Assembly (NCBI GenBank): GCA_003513015.1
Contig: DOTA01000391.1
Location: 538-11,949 of the forward strand
Length of the DNA stretch: 11,412 nt
Direction of reading: 5' to 3'
DNA from: Chloroflexota bacterium
GTDB lineage: Bacteria > Chloroflexota > Anaerolineae > Anaerolineales > UBA11858
The translations under genes and the position numbers were made by a program. The notes beneath the pieces were generated by a model that was given only the letters and a program-made list of their open reading frames with translations, ran no database searches and was not told where the DNA came from. Of this stretch, positions 1 through 6,202 are shown one piece after another. Each line of letters starts with the position of its first letter. Within the stretch, counting starts at the first letter, position 1.

Positions 1-89
1 TCGTGCAGGCCTATGGCGGCGAGGTGGAAGTGCGCAATCAGAGCGAAAGCGGGGCGATTTTTACGGTTTGGCTGCCGGGCGCAGCTTGA
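1..89 (+). CDS. Sensor histidine kinase, C-terminal end (partial)
   Basis: The gene enters from the left edge and stops at TGA 87-89; the visible frame starts at base 3. The 28 visible residues, beginning VQAYGGEVEVRNQ and ending FTVWLPGAA, match the last strands of the HATPase_c (GHKL) ATP-binding domain. In these kinases a GG-x-I/V-x-V strand is followed by a Ser/Gly-rich turn and a closing F-x-V-x-LP strand. The usual glycine-rich turn reads SESGAIF here. The protein would autophosphorylate a histidine upstream and pass phosphate to a response regulator. Sensor region and partner lie outside the window. No convincing terminator follows: the small hairpin at 119-132 has only a 5-bp stem and no T-run. 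Confidence 0.75.
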   Translation, partial: VQAYGGEVEVRNQSESGAIFTVWLPGAA

Positions 90-140
90 AGTCTATCCTT
101 AACAACAGCTAATAAAACCGCCTCCCCAGGCGTGCGACCG

Positions 141-169
141 TTGTCAATTTGCCAAAGTTGTACTAGACT
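141..169 (+). promoter_or_regulatory. Predicted sigma70-type promoter of the terC-like gene
   Basis: TTGTCA (141-146, 5 of 6 to consensus) is followed by a 17-nt spacer and TAGACT (164-169, 4 of 6). Transcription would begin near 176 and leave a leader of about 35 nt before ATG 211. That is too short for the manganese (yybP-ykoY) riboswitch that precedes many terC-family genes. Confidence 0.5.
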
Positions 170-210
170 CCAAGTCTGGCAGAACGATATAAAACAAGGA
201 TTAAGCGCTT

Positions 211-990
211 ATGGCATGGCTCACTGACCCGCAAGCCTGGGTTGCTCTATTGACCCTGACGGCCCTCGAAATCGTCTTGGGCATTGATAACATCATCTTT
301 ATCTCGATCCTGGCGGGCAAACTACCCGCAGAGCAGCGCGGGCGCGGGCGCACCCTGGGGCTGTTTTTGGCCATGTTCACCCGCATCTTGTTGTTGCTCT
401 CGCTCAACTGGATCGCCCAACTCACCAACCCGCTCTTTTCGATTGGCGAACACGGCGTTTCGGGGCGCGATCTGATCTTGCTCATCGGCGGGATGTTCTT
501 GCTGGGCAAGGCCACCCTTGAAATCCACGACAAACTCGAAGGCGAAGAAGAGCACGGCGCGTCCCGGGGCCAAGTCTCCTTCAGCGGCGTACTCATCCAG
601 ATCATGCTGCTCGATGTGGTCTTCTCGCTCGATTCAGTCATTACCGCCGTGGGCATGGCCAACCATATCGGCGTGATGATCACCGCCGTGATTATCGCCG
701 TGATCATCATGATGTTTGCCTCCGGGCCGATCAGCCACTTCATCGAAGGCCGCCCCACCCTCAAAATTCTGGCGCTCAGCTTCTTGCTGCTCATTGGCGT
801 CAACCTGGTAGCCGAAGGGCTGCACTTCCACATCCCCAAGGGCTACACCTACTTTGCCATGTTCTTCTCCGTCTTTGTGGAAATGCTCAATCTGCGCCTG
901 CGGGCCCCCGCACAGGAACCCCTGCACCTGCGACAGCGTTTTGTAGCCGATGAAGTCATGCTCGATGTGCTTCAGCCTAAGAACGAATAA
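211..990 (+). CDS. TerC family integral membrane protein (likely metal-ion exporter)
   Basis: This 259-aa protein has the TerC family pattern (PF03741): two related halves, each with acidic residues inside a membrane helix. The first half has EIVLGIDNIIF at residues 20-30 (E20, D26). The second has LLDVVFSLDSV at 133-143 (D135, D141). About seven hydrophobic segments are visible, with a charged loop EGEEEHG near 110-116 and a cytoplasmic-type tail after 231. Studied relatives (E. coli Alx, Bacillus MeeF/MeeY) export manganese, and others are linked to tellurite resistance; the substrate here is inferred. ATG 211 is supported by AAGGA at 196-200. Its own promoter is predicted at 141-169. The M23 peptidase gene follows after 68 nt with no terminator between, so co-transcription is possible. 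Confidence 0.9.
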   Translation: MAWLTDPQAWVALLTLTALEIVLGIDNIIFISILAGKLPAEQRGRGRTLGLFLAMFTRILLLLSLNWIAQLTNPLFSIGEHGVSGRDLILLIGGMFLLGKATLEIHDKLEGEEEHGASRGQVSFSGVLIQIMLLDVVFSLDSVITAVGMANHIGVMITAVIIAVIIMMFASGPISHFIEGRPTLKILALSFLLLIGVNLVAEGLHFHIPKGYTYFAMFFSVFVEMLNLRLRAPAQEPLHLRQRFVADEVMLDVLQPKNE

Positions 991-1009
991 ACGTTGCTCG
1001 CTCAAGCCT

Positions 1010-1034
1010 GCACACTGAGCTTGTCGAAGTGTGC
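1010..1034. repeat. REP-like palindrome between terC-like and M23 genes
   Basis: GCACACT (1010-1016) and AGTGTGC (1028-1034) form a perfect 7-bp inverted repeat around the 11-nt core GAGCTTGTCGA. Closing the stem, 5'-GA faces 5'-GA, which could form a tandem sheared G-A pair in RNA or single-stranded DNA. From memory, the core CTGAGCTTGTCGAAG is a sequence dispersed in intergenic regions of many bacterial genomes, including Chloroflexota; I cannot verify that here. No T-run follows, so it is not a normal terminator. Only one copy occurs in this window. Confidence 0.55.
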
Positions 1035-1058
1035 GCAACCATTACCAATAGATAAACC

Positions 1059-2180
1059 ATGATGACCAAAGAAACAACCGAAAAAAACATCCAACGGATC
1101 ACCCGCTTAGCCGTCAACCTGCTGGTGGTGATTATCGTGGGCATCGCCCTCTTTTTAGCCTGGGATCGCTTTCTCAAGCCCGAAGATGCTTCCGCTTCCA
1201 TGAATACCGCGCCCGAAACCGAAGCTCCCGCAGCCTCAGTGGAAGAAACCCAGTCGGAAATTCAGGTGGATCTGCCCAATTATGCGGGGGAGGCCACCCT
1301 TAAGGTTTCAGCCATCTCCCGCACTGCTAACCTGATCACCAGCATCCCCACCCGCCCGCGCGTCGATGTGATCACCTACACCGTGCAAACCGGCGATAGC
1401 GTTTTCAGCATCGCCGATGCCTTTAACCTGAAACCCGAAACCGTGCTATGGGGCAACTACACCGTGCTCAAAGACGATCCCCACGTGCTACGGCCAGGGC
1501 AGGTGCTCTACGTGTTACCCACCGACGGCACCTATTACCAATGGAGCGAGGGCGATACACTCGCTTCCGTCTCTGATTACTTCGGGGTGGAACCAAGCGC
1601 CATCCTGGAATACCCGGGAAACCGCTTCGATCTGGGCTATGCCGCCACCGATGTCGAAATCAACGAGGGCAGCTGGCTGATCGTCCCGGGCGGCCAACGT
1701 GAAACCCAAAACTGGGGGCCGCCCGCTATCAGCCGCGACAACCCGGCTTCGGCGCGCTATTATGGTGCCGGGCACTGCGGCACAGTTTACACCGGGGCGG
1801 TTGGTTCCGGTTCCTTCGTGCGGCCTACTCCCACGGGTTATGTGGGCGGAGGTGGTTACACTTTTAACCCGCCCGTGCACAACGGAATCGATTACAGCGG
1901 CTCAGCCGGTGATGCCATTTACGCGGTGGATAGCGGGGTGGTGGTTTATTCCGGTTGGAGTGATTTTGGTTACGGAAATCTGGTAGTTATTGACCACGGT
2001 AACGGCTGGGTCTCGGCTTATGCCCACCTCAACGATGTTTATGTTTACTGCGGCCAGAGCGTGTTCCAGGGTGCGACTATCGGCCCCATGGGCAGCACCG
2101 GCAACTCCACCGGCCCGCACCTGCACTTCGAGTTAAGCTATAACGGCGGCAAGGTCAACCCAGCGAATTATATTTATTAA
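1059..2180 (+). CDS. Membrane-anchored LysM domain / M23 family metallopeptidase
   Basis: This 373-aa envelope protein probably cuts peptidoglycan cross-links. Residues 1-13 are charged. Residues 14-34 form one hydrophobic helix (signal anchor), followed by an Ala/Glu/Pro-rich linker. A clear LysM domain spans about 104-153 (YTVQTGDSVFSIADAFNL) and a second, more divergent one about 158-212 (EGDTLASVSDYFGV). The C-terminal M23 domain (about 255-373) has the metal and catalytic residues of a lysostaphin/LytM fold: H274-x3-D278 (HNGID), H323 (AYAHL) and H354-L-H356 (HLHFE). It should therefore be active rather than a degenerate EnvC/NlpD-type activator. The gene opens with two adjacent ATG codons and has no recognisable Shine-Dalgarno sequence. 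It lies 68 nt after the terC-like gene and no good promoter of its own is visible. Confidence 0.92.
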   Translation: MMTKETTEKNIQRITRLAVNLLVVIIVGIALFLAWDRFLKPEDASASMNTAPETEAPAASVEETQSEIQVDLPNYAGEATLKVSAISRTANLITSIPTRPRVDVITYTVQTGDSVFSIADAFNLKPETVLWGNYTVLKDDPHVLRPGQVLYVLPTDGTYYQWSEGDTLASVSDYFGVEPSAILEYPGNRFDLGYAATDVEINEGSWLIVPGGQRETQNWGPPAISRDNPASARYYGAGHCGTVYTGAVGSGSFVRPTPTGYVGGGGYTFNPPVHNGIDYSGSAGDAIYAVDSGVVVYSGWSDFGYGNLVVIDHGNGWVSAYAHLNDVYVYCGQSVFQGATIGPMGSTGNSTGPHLHFELSYNGGKVNPANYIY

Positions 2181-2192
2181 CCCCCGTCTGAT

Positions 2193-2261
2193 CCCCCCAT
2201 TTTCGCTGCGTATTTCTGTTTTTTTACCAAGATTATGCTGTAAGGTGGTGAAAATGGGGGG
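2193..2261 (+). promoter_or_regulatory. Long-range inverted repeat covering the yjbQ-like start codon
   Basis: CCCCCCATTTTC (2193-2204) is exactly complementary to GAAAATGGGGGG (2250-2261), giving a 12-bp stem with a 45-nt loop. The right arm contains ATG 2254 and the end of its Shine-Dalgarno sequence. In a transcript reading through from the M23 gene, the stem would hide the start; in one beginning inside the loop it would not form. The loop contains a T-run (2219-2225) but no hairpin precedes it, so this is not an intrinsic terminator. The regulatory role is inference. Confidence 0.4.
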
Positions 2262-2733
2262 GGACTGCTTTTCCTGGTTGCCCTATTACCCTATCACGAT
2301 CTCTCAAAACATGATCTGGCACAAAGAGACCTTCGAAATCCAAACTGGCGGCAAAGGATTGTATTCCTTCACCGAGCAGATCAATGAGCGCATCCGTAAA
2401 TGGGGCATCCAAGAGGGGATGTGTTTTCTGTTTATCCAGCACACCAGCGCTTCACTGGTGATCAGTGAGAGCTACGATCCTTCGGCCCGGCTGGATTTGG
2501 AGGCCTTTATGGAACATCTGGCCCCGGAGCGGCAAGCCTGGTACCGCCACACCCTGGAAGGGGCTGATGATGCGCCCTCGCATATGCGCGCCATGCTGAC
2601 CAATACGGATTTGAGCATCCCCATCGATAGCGGCACGCTCAACCTGGGAGCCTGGCAAGGTGTGTATCTTTTTGAACATCGGGCACGCGGCCAGTACCGG
2701 CGAGTTTTGCTGCGCTGTTTAGAAGTAGTGTAA
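2254..2733 (+). CDS. YjbQ / UPF0047 family protein
   Basis: From ATG 2254 the product is 159 aa. The family pattern is plain: IQHTSASLVISESYDP, then YRHTLEGADDAPSHM, LSIPIDSGTLNLGAWQGVYL and FEHRARG near the end. The conserved His, Asp and Glu residues of HTSASL, DDAPSH and EHR form the presumed active or metal site. E. coli YjbQ has been reported to have weak thiamine-phosphate synthase activity, but the true role of the family is unsettled. The start is ambiguous. TAAGGTGGTGA (2241-2251) matches the canonical Shine-Dalgarno in 10 of 11 positions, 5 nt before ATG 2254. Family members, however, usually begin where ATG 2311 lies (MIWHKETF), giving 140 aa, and 2311 has no ribosome-binding site. 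GTG 2245 is less likely because it sits within the Shine-Dalgarno sequence. Confidence 0.9.
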   Translation: MGGDCFSWLPYYPITISQNMIWHKETFEIQTGGKGLYSFTEQINERIRKWGIQEGMCFLFIQHTSASLVISESYDPSARLDLEAFMEHLAPERQAWYRHTLEGADDAPSHMRAMLTNTDLSIPIDSGTLNLGAWQGVYLFEHRARGQYRRVLLRCLEVV

Positions 2734-2736
2734 AAG

Positions 2737-2764
2737 AAAACAGCACCCTGAAGGGTGCTGTTTT
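2737..2764. terminator. Bidirectional intrinsic terminator between yjbQ-like and DUF389 genes
   Basis: AAAACAGCACCCT (2737-2749) and AGGGTGCTGTTTT (2752-2764) form a perfect 13-bp stem with a minimal 2-nt loop. An A-run on one side and a T-run on the other let it work on both strands. It starts 4 nt after the yjbQ-like stop and ends 11 nt before the stop of the convergent DUF389 gene. Confidence 0.92.
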
Positions 2765-2774
2765 ATCAGATAAG

Positions 2775-4349
2775 CTATGGAGTGGGAGTCAATGAGGGGG
2801 TAGCATCTTCTGGGGTGGGAGTTAGCATCAAGGTGGGGGTGTTGGTTGCTGTGGGGGTGAGAGTCAAAACATAAATTTGCGGAATCCACCCTAAACGCCC
2901 TTCGGCATCTTGTGCTTCAATCCAGACGATCCCATCCACAATTTCCAGGCCATATAGCACAATCAGCGGATCACCCTGGCGCAGAACGGCAATCACCGGC
3001 CCGGCGGGAGATTGCCGTAAATCCATACCCGGGAAGGTCACGCGAGTCAGGTAGCCGGGGAAGGGCGTGGTTGTAGCGGTAGATGTGGCCGTAGCGGTAG
3101 CAGTGGCTGTAGCGGTGGCAGTTTCGGTAGGAGTGGCGGTTTCGGTAGGGGTGGCGGTAGATGTGGCCGTAGCCGTAGGGCTGGGGCCTGGGGTCGGCGT
3201 CAACGTCAGTGTAGGAGTAAAAGTGGGGGTGGGAGGCACTTCGGGGTCGAGCAGGCGGGCGATAACCTGGCTGATTAGCAATTGGACTTCTTGATCTTCC
3301 GCGATCAGGCCTTCTTCGGAAAGCCGCAAACTGATGGCGTCCCGCAGGGCAACGGATTCGCTGTGGACCAAAGCGTGGCTGGTGCGAATGATAATCTCAA
3401 GATTAAGCACGTTATTTTCCTGCGATTCAGACCACTCTACGAGTTCGGCATTGGTCACGTTTTTGACTTCATCGGTGATGATTTGCTCCATACGGCTCTG
3501 GTTTTCCATTTGCACCCGGTTTTCAACCGCATCTTGCACAAACTGCACGCTCAAATAGGTGAGCGGAGCGAGCATCAGGGTGGTGACTGCTGCTGAAACC
3601 ACCAGGCTACGCGGCACGCCCAAAAAAGTGCCTGTTTTTCTGACATCGCGGCGCGTAAAACCCAAAACATAAAAAACCAACATGGCAGCGAAGGCAATCG
3701 TGATGGCGTTGGTGCTGAAGAGCAAAAAAGCGCCTCCGGCCACATCCCAGCGTTGAAAAGCCAGGCCGATACCCACGGTGCAAAGCGGAGGCATGAGGGC
3801 GGTGGCGATAGCTACACCCGGCAGTGCGGCAGAGATGTTGGGCATCGCCAGGGCGAAAGCCGCCGCTAACCCACCTGCCAGGGCGATGACTAAATCGATG
3901 GGACTGGGCTGGGTGCGGGCGAGCACTTCTTTCGGAAGTTGATTAGCCTGCATATCGGTGAAAGGCATAAAGGTGTTGGCCCAGGTGAGCAGGAACGAGA
4001 TCAGAACGGCCAGCAACGCGCCTCGCAGGAGCGCTGTGATGGCATCACGCGCCAGACGCTCATCCCCACGAATGGAGGCCAGCCCCAGGCCGATGATGGG
4101 TGACATCAGGGGAGCCACTAACATGGCACCGATGATTACCGCAGGCGAGTCTGCGATTAAGCCGAGGGTGGCAATCACACTCGAAAGTAACACTAACAAG
4201 AAGAAGTCAAAATCGGGATGTGACGAATCGCGCAACTGGGTTTGAACTTCTTCGCGGCGTTTTTCGCTGACCGGAGGGATCACGCGCCGCCAAAAATAGC
4301 GCCAGGATTTGCGGAATGAAATGCGTTTATTGCCAGGTTGCTCAGCCAT
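2775..4349 (-). CDS. DUF389 membrane protein with PT-rich linker and C-terminal SH3b-like domain
   Basis: From ATG 4349 the product (MAEQPGNKR...) has 524 aa. Residues 46-270 are a DUF389 (PF04087; TIGR00341-like) core with about seven hydrophobic segments near 46-66, 70-93, 106-128, 151-171, 177-198, 203-231 and 248-270. It includes glycine/proline-rich stretches such as IGAMLVAPLMSPIIGLGLA and ATALMPPLCTVGIGLA. The biochemical function of DUF389 is unknown. A soluble, probably helical region (271-368) follows, then a Thr/Pro/Ala-rich linker (371-429) with a repeated TA dipeptide. Next is a compact domain (431-494; LRQSPAG, VDGIVWIEA, GRLGWIPQIYV) that resembles bacterial SH3 domains, and last a second PT-rich tail (495-524). 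The linker and SH3b suggest that the C-terminus is outside the membrane and contacts the wall; this is inference. A longer frame starts at 4403, but 4349 fits the promoter better. Confidence 0.85.
   Translation of the reverse strand: MAEQPGNKRISFRKSWRYFWRRVIPPVSEKRREEVQTQLRDSSHPDFDFFLLVLLSSVIATLGLIADSPAVIIGAMLVAPLMSPIIGLGLASIRGDERLARDAITALLRGALLAVLISFLLTWANTFMPFTDMQANQLPKEVLARTQPSPIDLVIALAGGLAAAFALAMPNISAALPGVAIATALMPPLCTVGIGLAFQRWDVAGGAFLLFSTNAITIAFAAMLVFYVLGFTRRDVRKTGTFLGVPRSLVVSAAVTTLMLAPLTYLSVQFVQDAVENRVQMENQSRMEQIITDEVKNVTNAELVEWSESQENNVLNLEIIIRTSHALVHSESVALRDAISLRLSEEGLIAEDQEVQLLISQVIARLLDPEVPPTPTFTPTLTLTPTPGPSPTATATSTATPTETATPTETATATATATATATSTATTTPFPGYLTRVTFPGMDLRQSPAGPVIAVLRQGDPLIVLYGLEIVDGIVWIEAQDAEGRLGWIPQIYVLTLTPTATNTPTLMLTPTPEDATPSLTPTP
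3063..3239. repeat. Low-complexity Thr/Pro/Ala codon repeat in the DUF389 gene
   Basis: The linker is encoded by degenerate 6-nt units on the minus strand, read as TA, TP, TE and TS dipeptides. The densest part, 3069-3170, has near-tandem GTAGCG/GTGGCG-type hexamers on the plus strand and a duplicated segment containing TTTCGGTAG followed by GAGTGGCG or GGGTGGCG. Such tracts can expand or contract by 6-nt steps without changing frame. Confidence 0.8.
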
Positions 4350-4356
4350 GAAAACT

Positions 4357-4384
4357 ATTGTACCTGTTTGTAATGAAAGATCAA
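4357..4384 (-). promoter_or_regulatory. Predicted promoter of the DUF389 gene, giving a leaderless mRNA
   Basis: On the minus strand TTGATC (4384-4379) is followed by a 16-nt spacer and TACAAT (4362-4357, 5 of 6 to consensus). The -10 box ends 7 nt before ATG 4349, so transcription would begin at or within a base or two of the start codon. No ribosome-binding site is needed or seen. Confidence 0.5.
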
Positions 4385-4427
4385 AGGGGAGCGCTGAAGG
4401 CATTTATTCGCTTGAAAGGATTTGCGG

Positions 4428-4436
4428 TGGTAAAAT
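4428..4436 (+). promoter_or_regulatory. Predicted extended -10 promoter of the GNAT-endonuclease V operon
   Basis: TGGTAAAAT (4428-4436) fits the extended -10 form TGnTATAAT with one mismatch. No good -35 box lies 16-18 nt upstream; TTGAAA at 4412-4417 is only 13 nt away. Transcription would start near 4443, about 25 nt before ATG 4468. Together with the DUF389 promoter it makes a divergent control region of 118 bp. Confidence 0.45.
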
Positions 4437-4467
4437 CTCGAAAACTGGAAATATCTGCACAAACCTG

Positions 4468-5439
4468 ATGGCTGCTATTACCGAAATATCGCAAACTTCC
4501 GTTGCATCACACCTGCGCCCGCTAAATCCACGGCGCGATTTGCGGCGCGTGGCAGATTTGATTGAGCTATGCTTCGATGAAACCCTCGATGCCGATGGCC
4601 GCCGCTATTTGAGTCACATGCGGCGCACAGAACAAAATCAGAGCCAGCATTGGTGGGAAATACCCCTCTTTCAAGCCGAGATTGGCACAGCCGGTTTTGT
4701 CTGGGAAGAAAAAGGGCAAATTGTTGGCAATATCAGCTTGATCCCCTTTGTGAGTTTGGGGAAACCCATCTACCTGATTGCTAACGTAGCGGTGCATCCC
4801 GATTACCGGCGGCGAGGCATCGCCCGGGCTTTGACGAACGCCGCCCTGGAACGTTCCCAAAAACGGCGCGTCCGCACGGTTTGGCTCCAGGTCCGCGATA
4901 ACAATCCCGCGGCAGTGCAGTTATATGAATCCGTTGGATTTATCGAACGGGCCTGCCGTACCACTTGGACGCTCTTGCCGGGCAAATTACAGGGGGAGGT
5001 TATCTCCGGGGTACGCATCACCAGCCAAAAATCCGGGCATTGGAAACCCCAAAGGGAGTGGCTGCGCCAGAATTATCCCGATCCACTTTTATGGTATTGG
5101 CCGGTCAGCGTGCCAGCTTTCCGCCCCGGCATCTGGGGGATGCTGGCGCGGTTCGTCACTGAAACACACTTACGCCAGTGGGCCGTTGAGCGCCAGGGCC
5201 AACTGTTGGGCACCATGAGTTGGCGCGCCACCAGCACTTACGCCGATCAACTCTGGCTGGCCGCACCTCCTGAGCATGAAGATTTGGTTCTCAAAACTTT
5301 ATTGCCTCACCTGCGCTGGCGAGAACGCGATCAACGCCCGCTTTCAATCGATTATCCGGTGGGACGGGCGGCCAACACATTGCTGGAAACTGGTTTCCGT
5401 GCCAATCACACCCTGATTTGGATGGAAATTAATCTATAA
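4468..5439 (+). CDS. GNAT family N-acetyltransferase, probable two-domain form
   Basis: From ATG 4468 (MAAITEIS...) the product is 323 aa, about twice a single GNAT domain. The N-terminal half (about 15-170) has a complete acetyl-CoA fold. It includes the beta strand IANVAVHPDY (104-113), the pyrophosphate loop RRRGIA (114-119) and the motif-B segment NNPAAVQLYESVGF (145-158). The C-terminal half (about 180-323) has GNAT-like remnants: VERQGQLLGTMSW (240-252) and a closing NTLLETGFRANHTLIWME, but no Q/RxxGxG/A loop. It is therefore probably a degenerate second GNAT fold that helps bind substrate. The substrate is unknown. A longer frame starts at 4309, but it would read antisense through the start of DUF389 and its promoter, and homology begins after 4468. 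The Shine-Dalgarno sequence is weak. The endonuclease V gene follows after 4 nt. Confidence 0.87.
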   Translation: MAAITEISQTSVASHLRPLNPRRDLRRVADLIELCFDETLDADGRRYLSHMRRTEQNQSQHWWEIPLFQAEIGTAGFVWEEKGQIVGNISLIPFVSLGKPIYLIANVAVHPDYRRRGIARALTNAALERSQKRRVRTVWLQVRDNNPAAVQLYESVGFIERACRTTWTLLPGKLQGEVISGVRITSQKSGHWKPQREWLRQNYPDPLLWYWPVSVPAFRPGIWGMLARFVTETHLRQWAVERQGQLLGTMSWRATSTYADQLWLAAPPEHEDLVLKTLLPHLRWRERDQRPLSIDYPVGRAANTLLETGFRANHTLIWMEINL

Positions 5440-5443
5440 AAAA

Positions 5444-6151
5444 ATGGCAAGCGTGGAGATTCTGAAAACTGAAATTTTCGAGGAATCCCGTTTCCATCGT
5501 TGGGATCTCAGCCCGCAAGAAGCCATCCGCACCCAAAAAGAACTCCGTTTGCGGCTGCTCCTGACCCCTTTAGCGGATGCCAACATCCGATTGGTGGCGG
5601 GGGTCGATGTAGGTTTGCCGCGCAGCGCTAAAATTGCCCGCGCAGCCATCGCCGTGCTCGATTACGCCACAATGGAACTGATCGAGCAATCCACCGCCGA
5701 AATGCCGGTGCCCTTCCCCTATTTGCCCGGGTTGCTCTCCTTCCGCGAGATGCCCGTGATTTTGGCGGCGCTGGCGGGTTTGCAAAGCTCCCCGGATGTT
5801 TTCATCGTTGACGGGCACGGTTATGCCCATCCCCGCCGCTTTGGGCTGGCCTGCCATTTGGGGGTCTGGCTCGATCAGCCTGCGATCGGCTGCGGGAAGT
5901 CGATCCTCACCGGGGAAACAGGAGCACTCGCGGGGCCGCGCGGCAGCATCACTCCCCTACGGGATGGGGAGGAAACTATTGGGTTGGCCATCCGCACAAG
6001 AGAAAATGTCAAGCCGGTTTATATTTCCATCGGTCATCGTATCGATCTCGAGTCGGCAGCCCGCATCGTGCTGAATTGCGGGCGCGGGCTGCGCTTGCCG
6101 GAACCCATCCGTTGGGCGCACCGTTTGGCTTCGGCAAAAAAAGTTGGTTGA
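5444..6151 (+). CDS. nfi: Endonuclease V (deoxyinosine 3'-endonuclease)
   Basis: This 235-aa protein is a full-length endonuclease V, which nicks DNA at the second phosphodiester bond 3' of deoxyinosine and so starts repair of deaminated adenine. All diagnostic residues are present with the spacing of the Thermotoga maritima enzyme: D55 in GVDVG (D43), Y93 in PYLPG (Y80), E102 in SFREMP (E89), D123 in DGHGYAHPRRFG (D110), H129 (H116) and K152 in GCGKSILTG (K139). The first three residues of that set and the DGHG motif form the metal site and the lesion-recognition wedge. ATG 5444 lies 4 nt after the GNAT stop with no Shine-Dalgarno sequence, so it is probably translated by coupling. Its stop codon lies within the -35 box of the next promoter. 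Confidence 0.96.
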   Translation: MASVEILKTEIFEESRFHRWDLSPQEAIRTQKELRLRLLLTPLADANIRLVAGVDVGLPRSAKIARAAIAVLDYATMELIEQSTAEMPVPFPYLPGLLSFREMPVILAALAGLQSSPDVFIVDGHGYAHPRRFGLACHLGVWLDQPAIGCGKSILTGETGALAGPRGSITPLRDGEETIGLAIRTRENVKPVYISIGHRIDLESAARIVLNCGRGLRLPEPIRWAHRLASAKKVG

Positions 6152-6176
6152 CTTTCAAGCTGACTCGGCTTATACT
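6148..6176 (+). promoter_or_regulatory. Strong predicted sigma70 promoter with a dyad in the spacer
   Basis: TTGACT (6148-6153, 5 of 6), a 17-nt spacer and TATACT (6171-6176, 5 of 6) make the best complete promoter in the window. The spacer and first -10 base hold a 15-nt dyad, AAGCTGACTCGGCTT (6157-6171), that is symmetric except for one T/G pair. This is a typical place for a repressor or activator operator. Transcription would start near 6183. Confidence 0.65.
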
Positions 6177-6202
6177 GAGATCACTTCTGGAGAAACCTAT
6201 TT

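Noticed and set aside
119..132. Terminator after the histidine kinase gene
   Set aside because: CGCCT/AGGCG is only a 5-bp stem and no T-run follows.
170..210. A manganese riboswitch (yybP-ykoY) before the terC-like gene
   Set aside because: The predicted leader is only about 35 nt and shows no multi-helix structure; the class needs about 100 nt or more.
1021..1048. Promoter for the M23 gene (TTGTCG with TACCAA)
   Set aside because: The -35 lies in the REP-like palindrome and the -10 matches only 3 of 6 positions.
2234..2239. TATGCT as a -10 box for the yjbQ-like gene
   Set aside because: No -35 box at a suitable distance, and the transcript would start inside or after the good Shine-Dalgarno sequence.
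3067..3294. Plus-strand frame rich in Val/Ala/Gly over the DUF389 linker
   Set aside because: It is the antisense shadow of the Thr/Pro/Ala codon repeat and has no ribosome-binding site or homology.
4309..4467. N-terminal extension of the GNAT gene
   Set aside because: It overlaps the DUF389 start and both divergent promoters, and the residues show no GNAT similarity.
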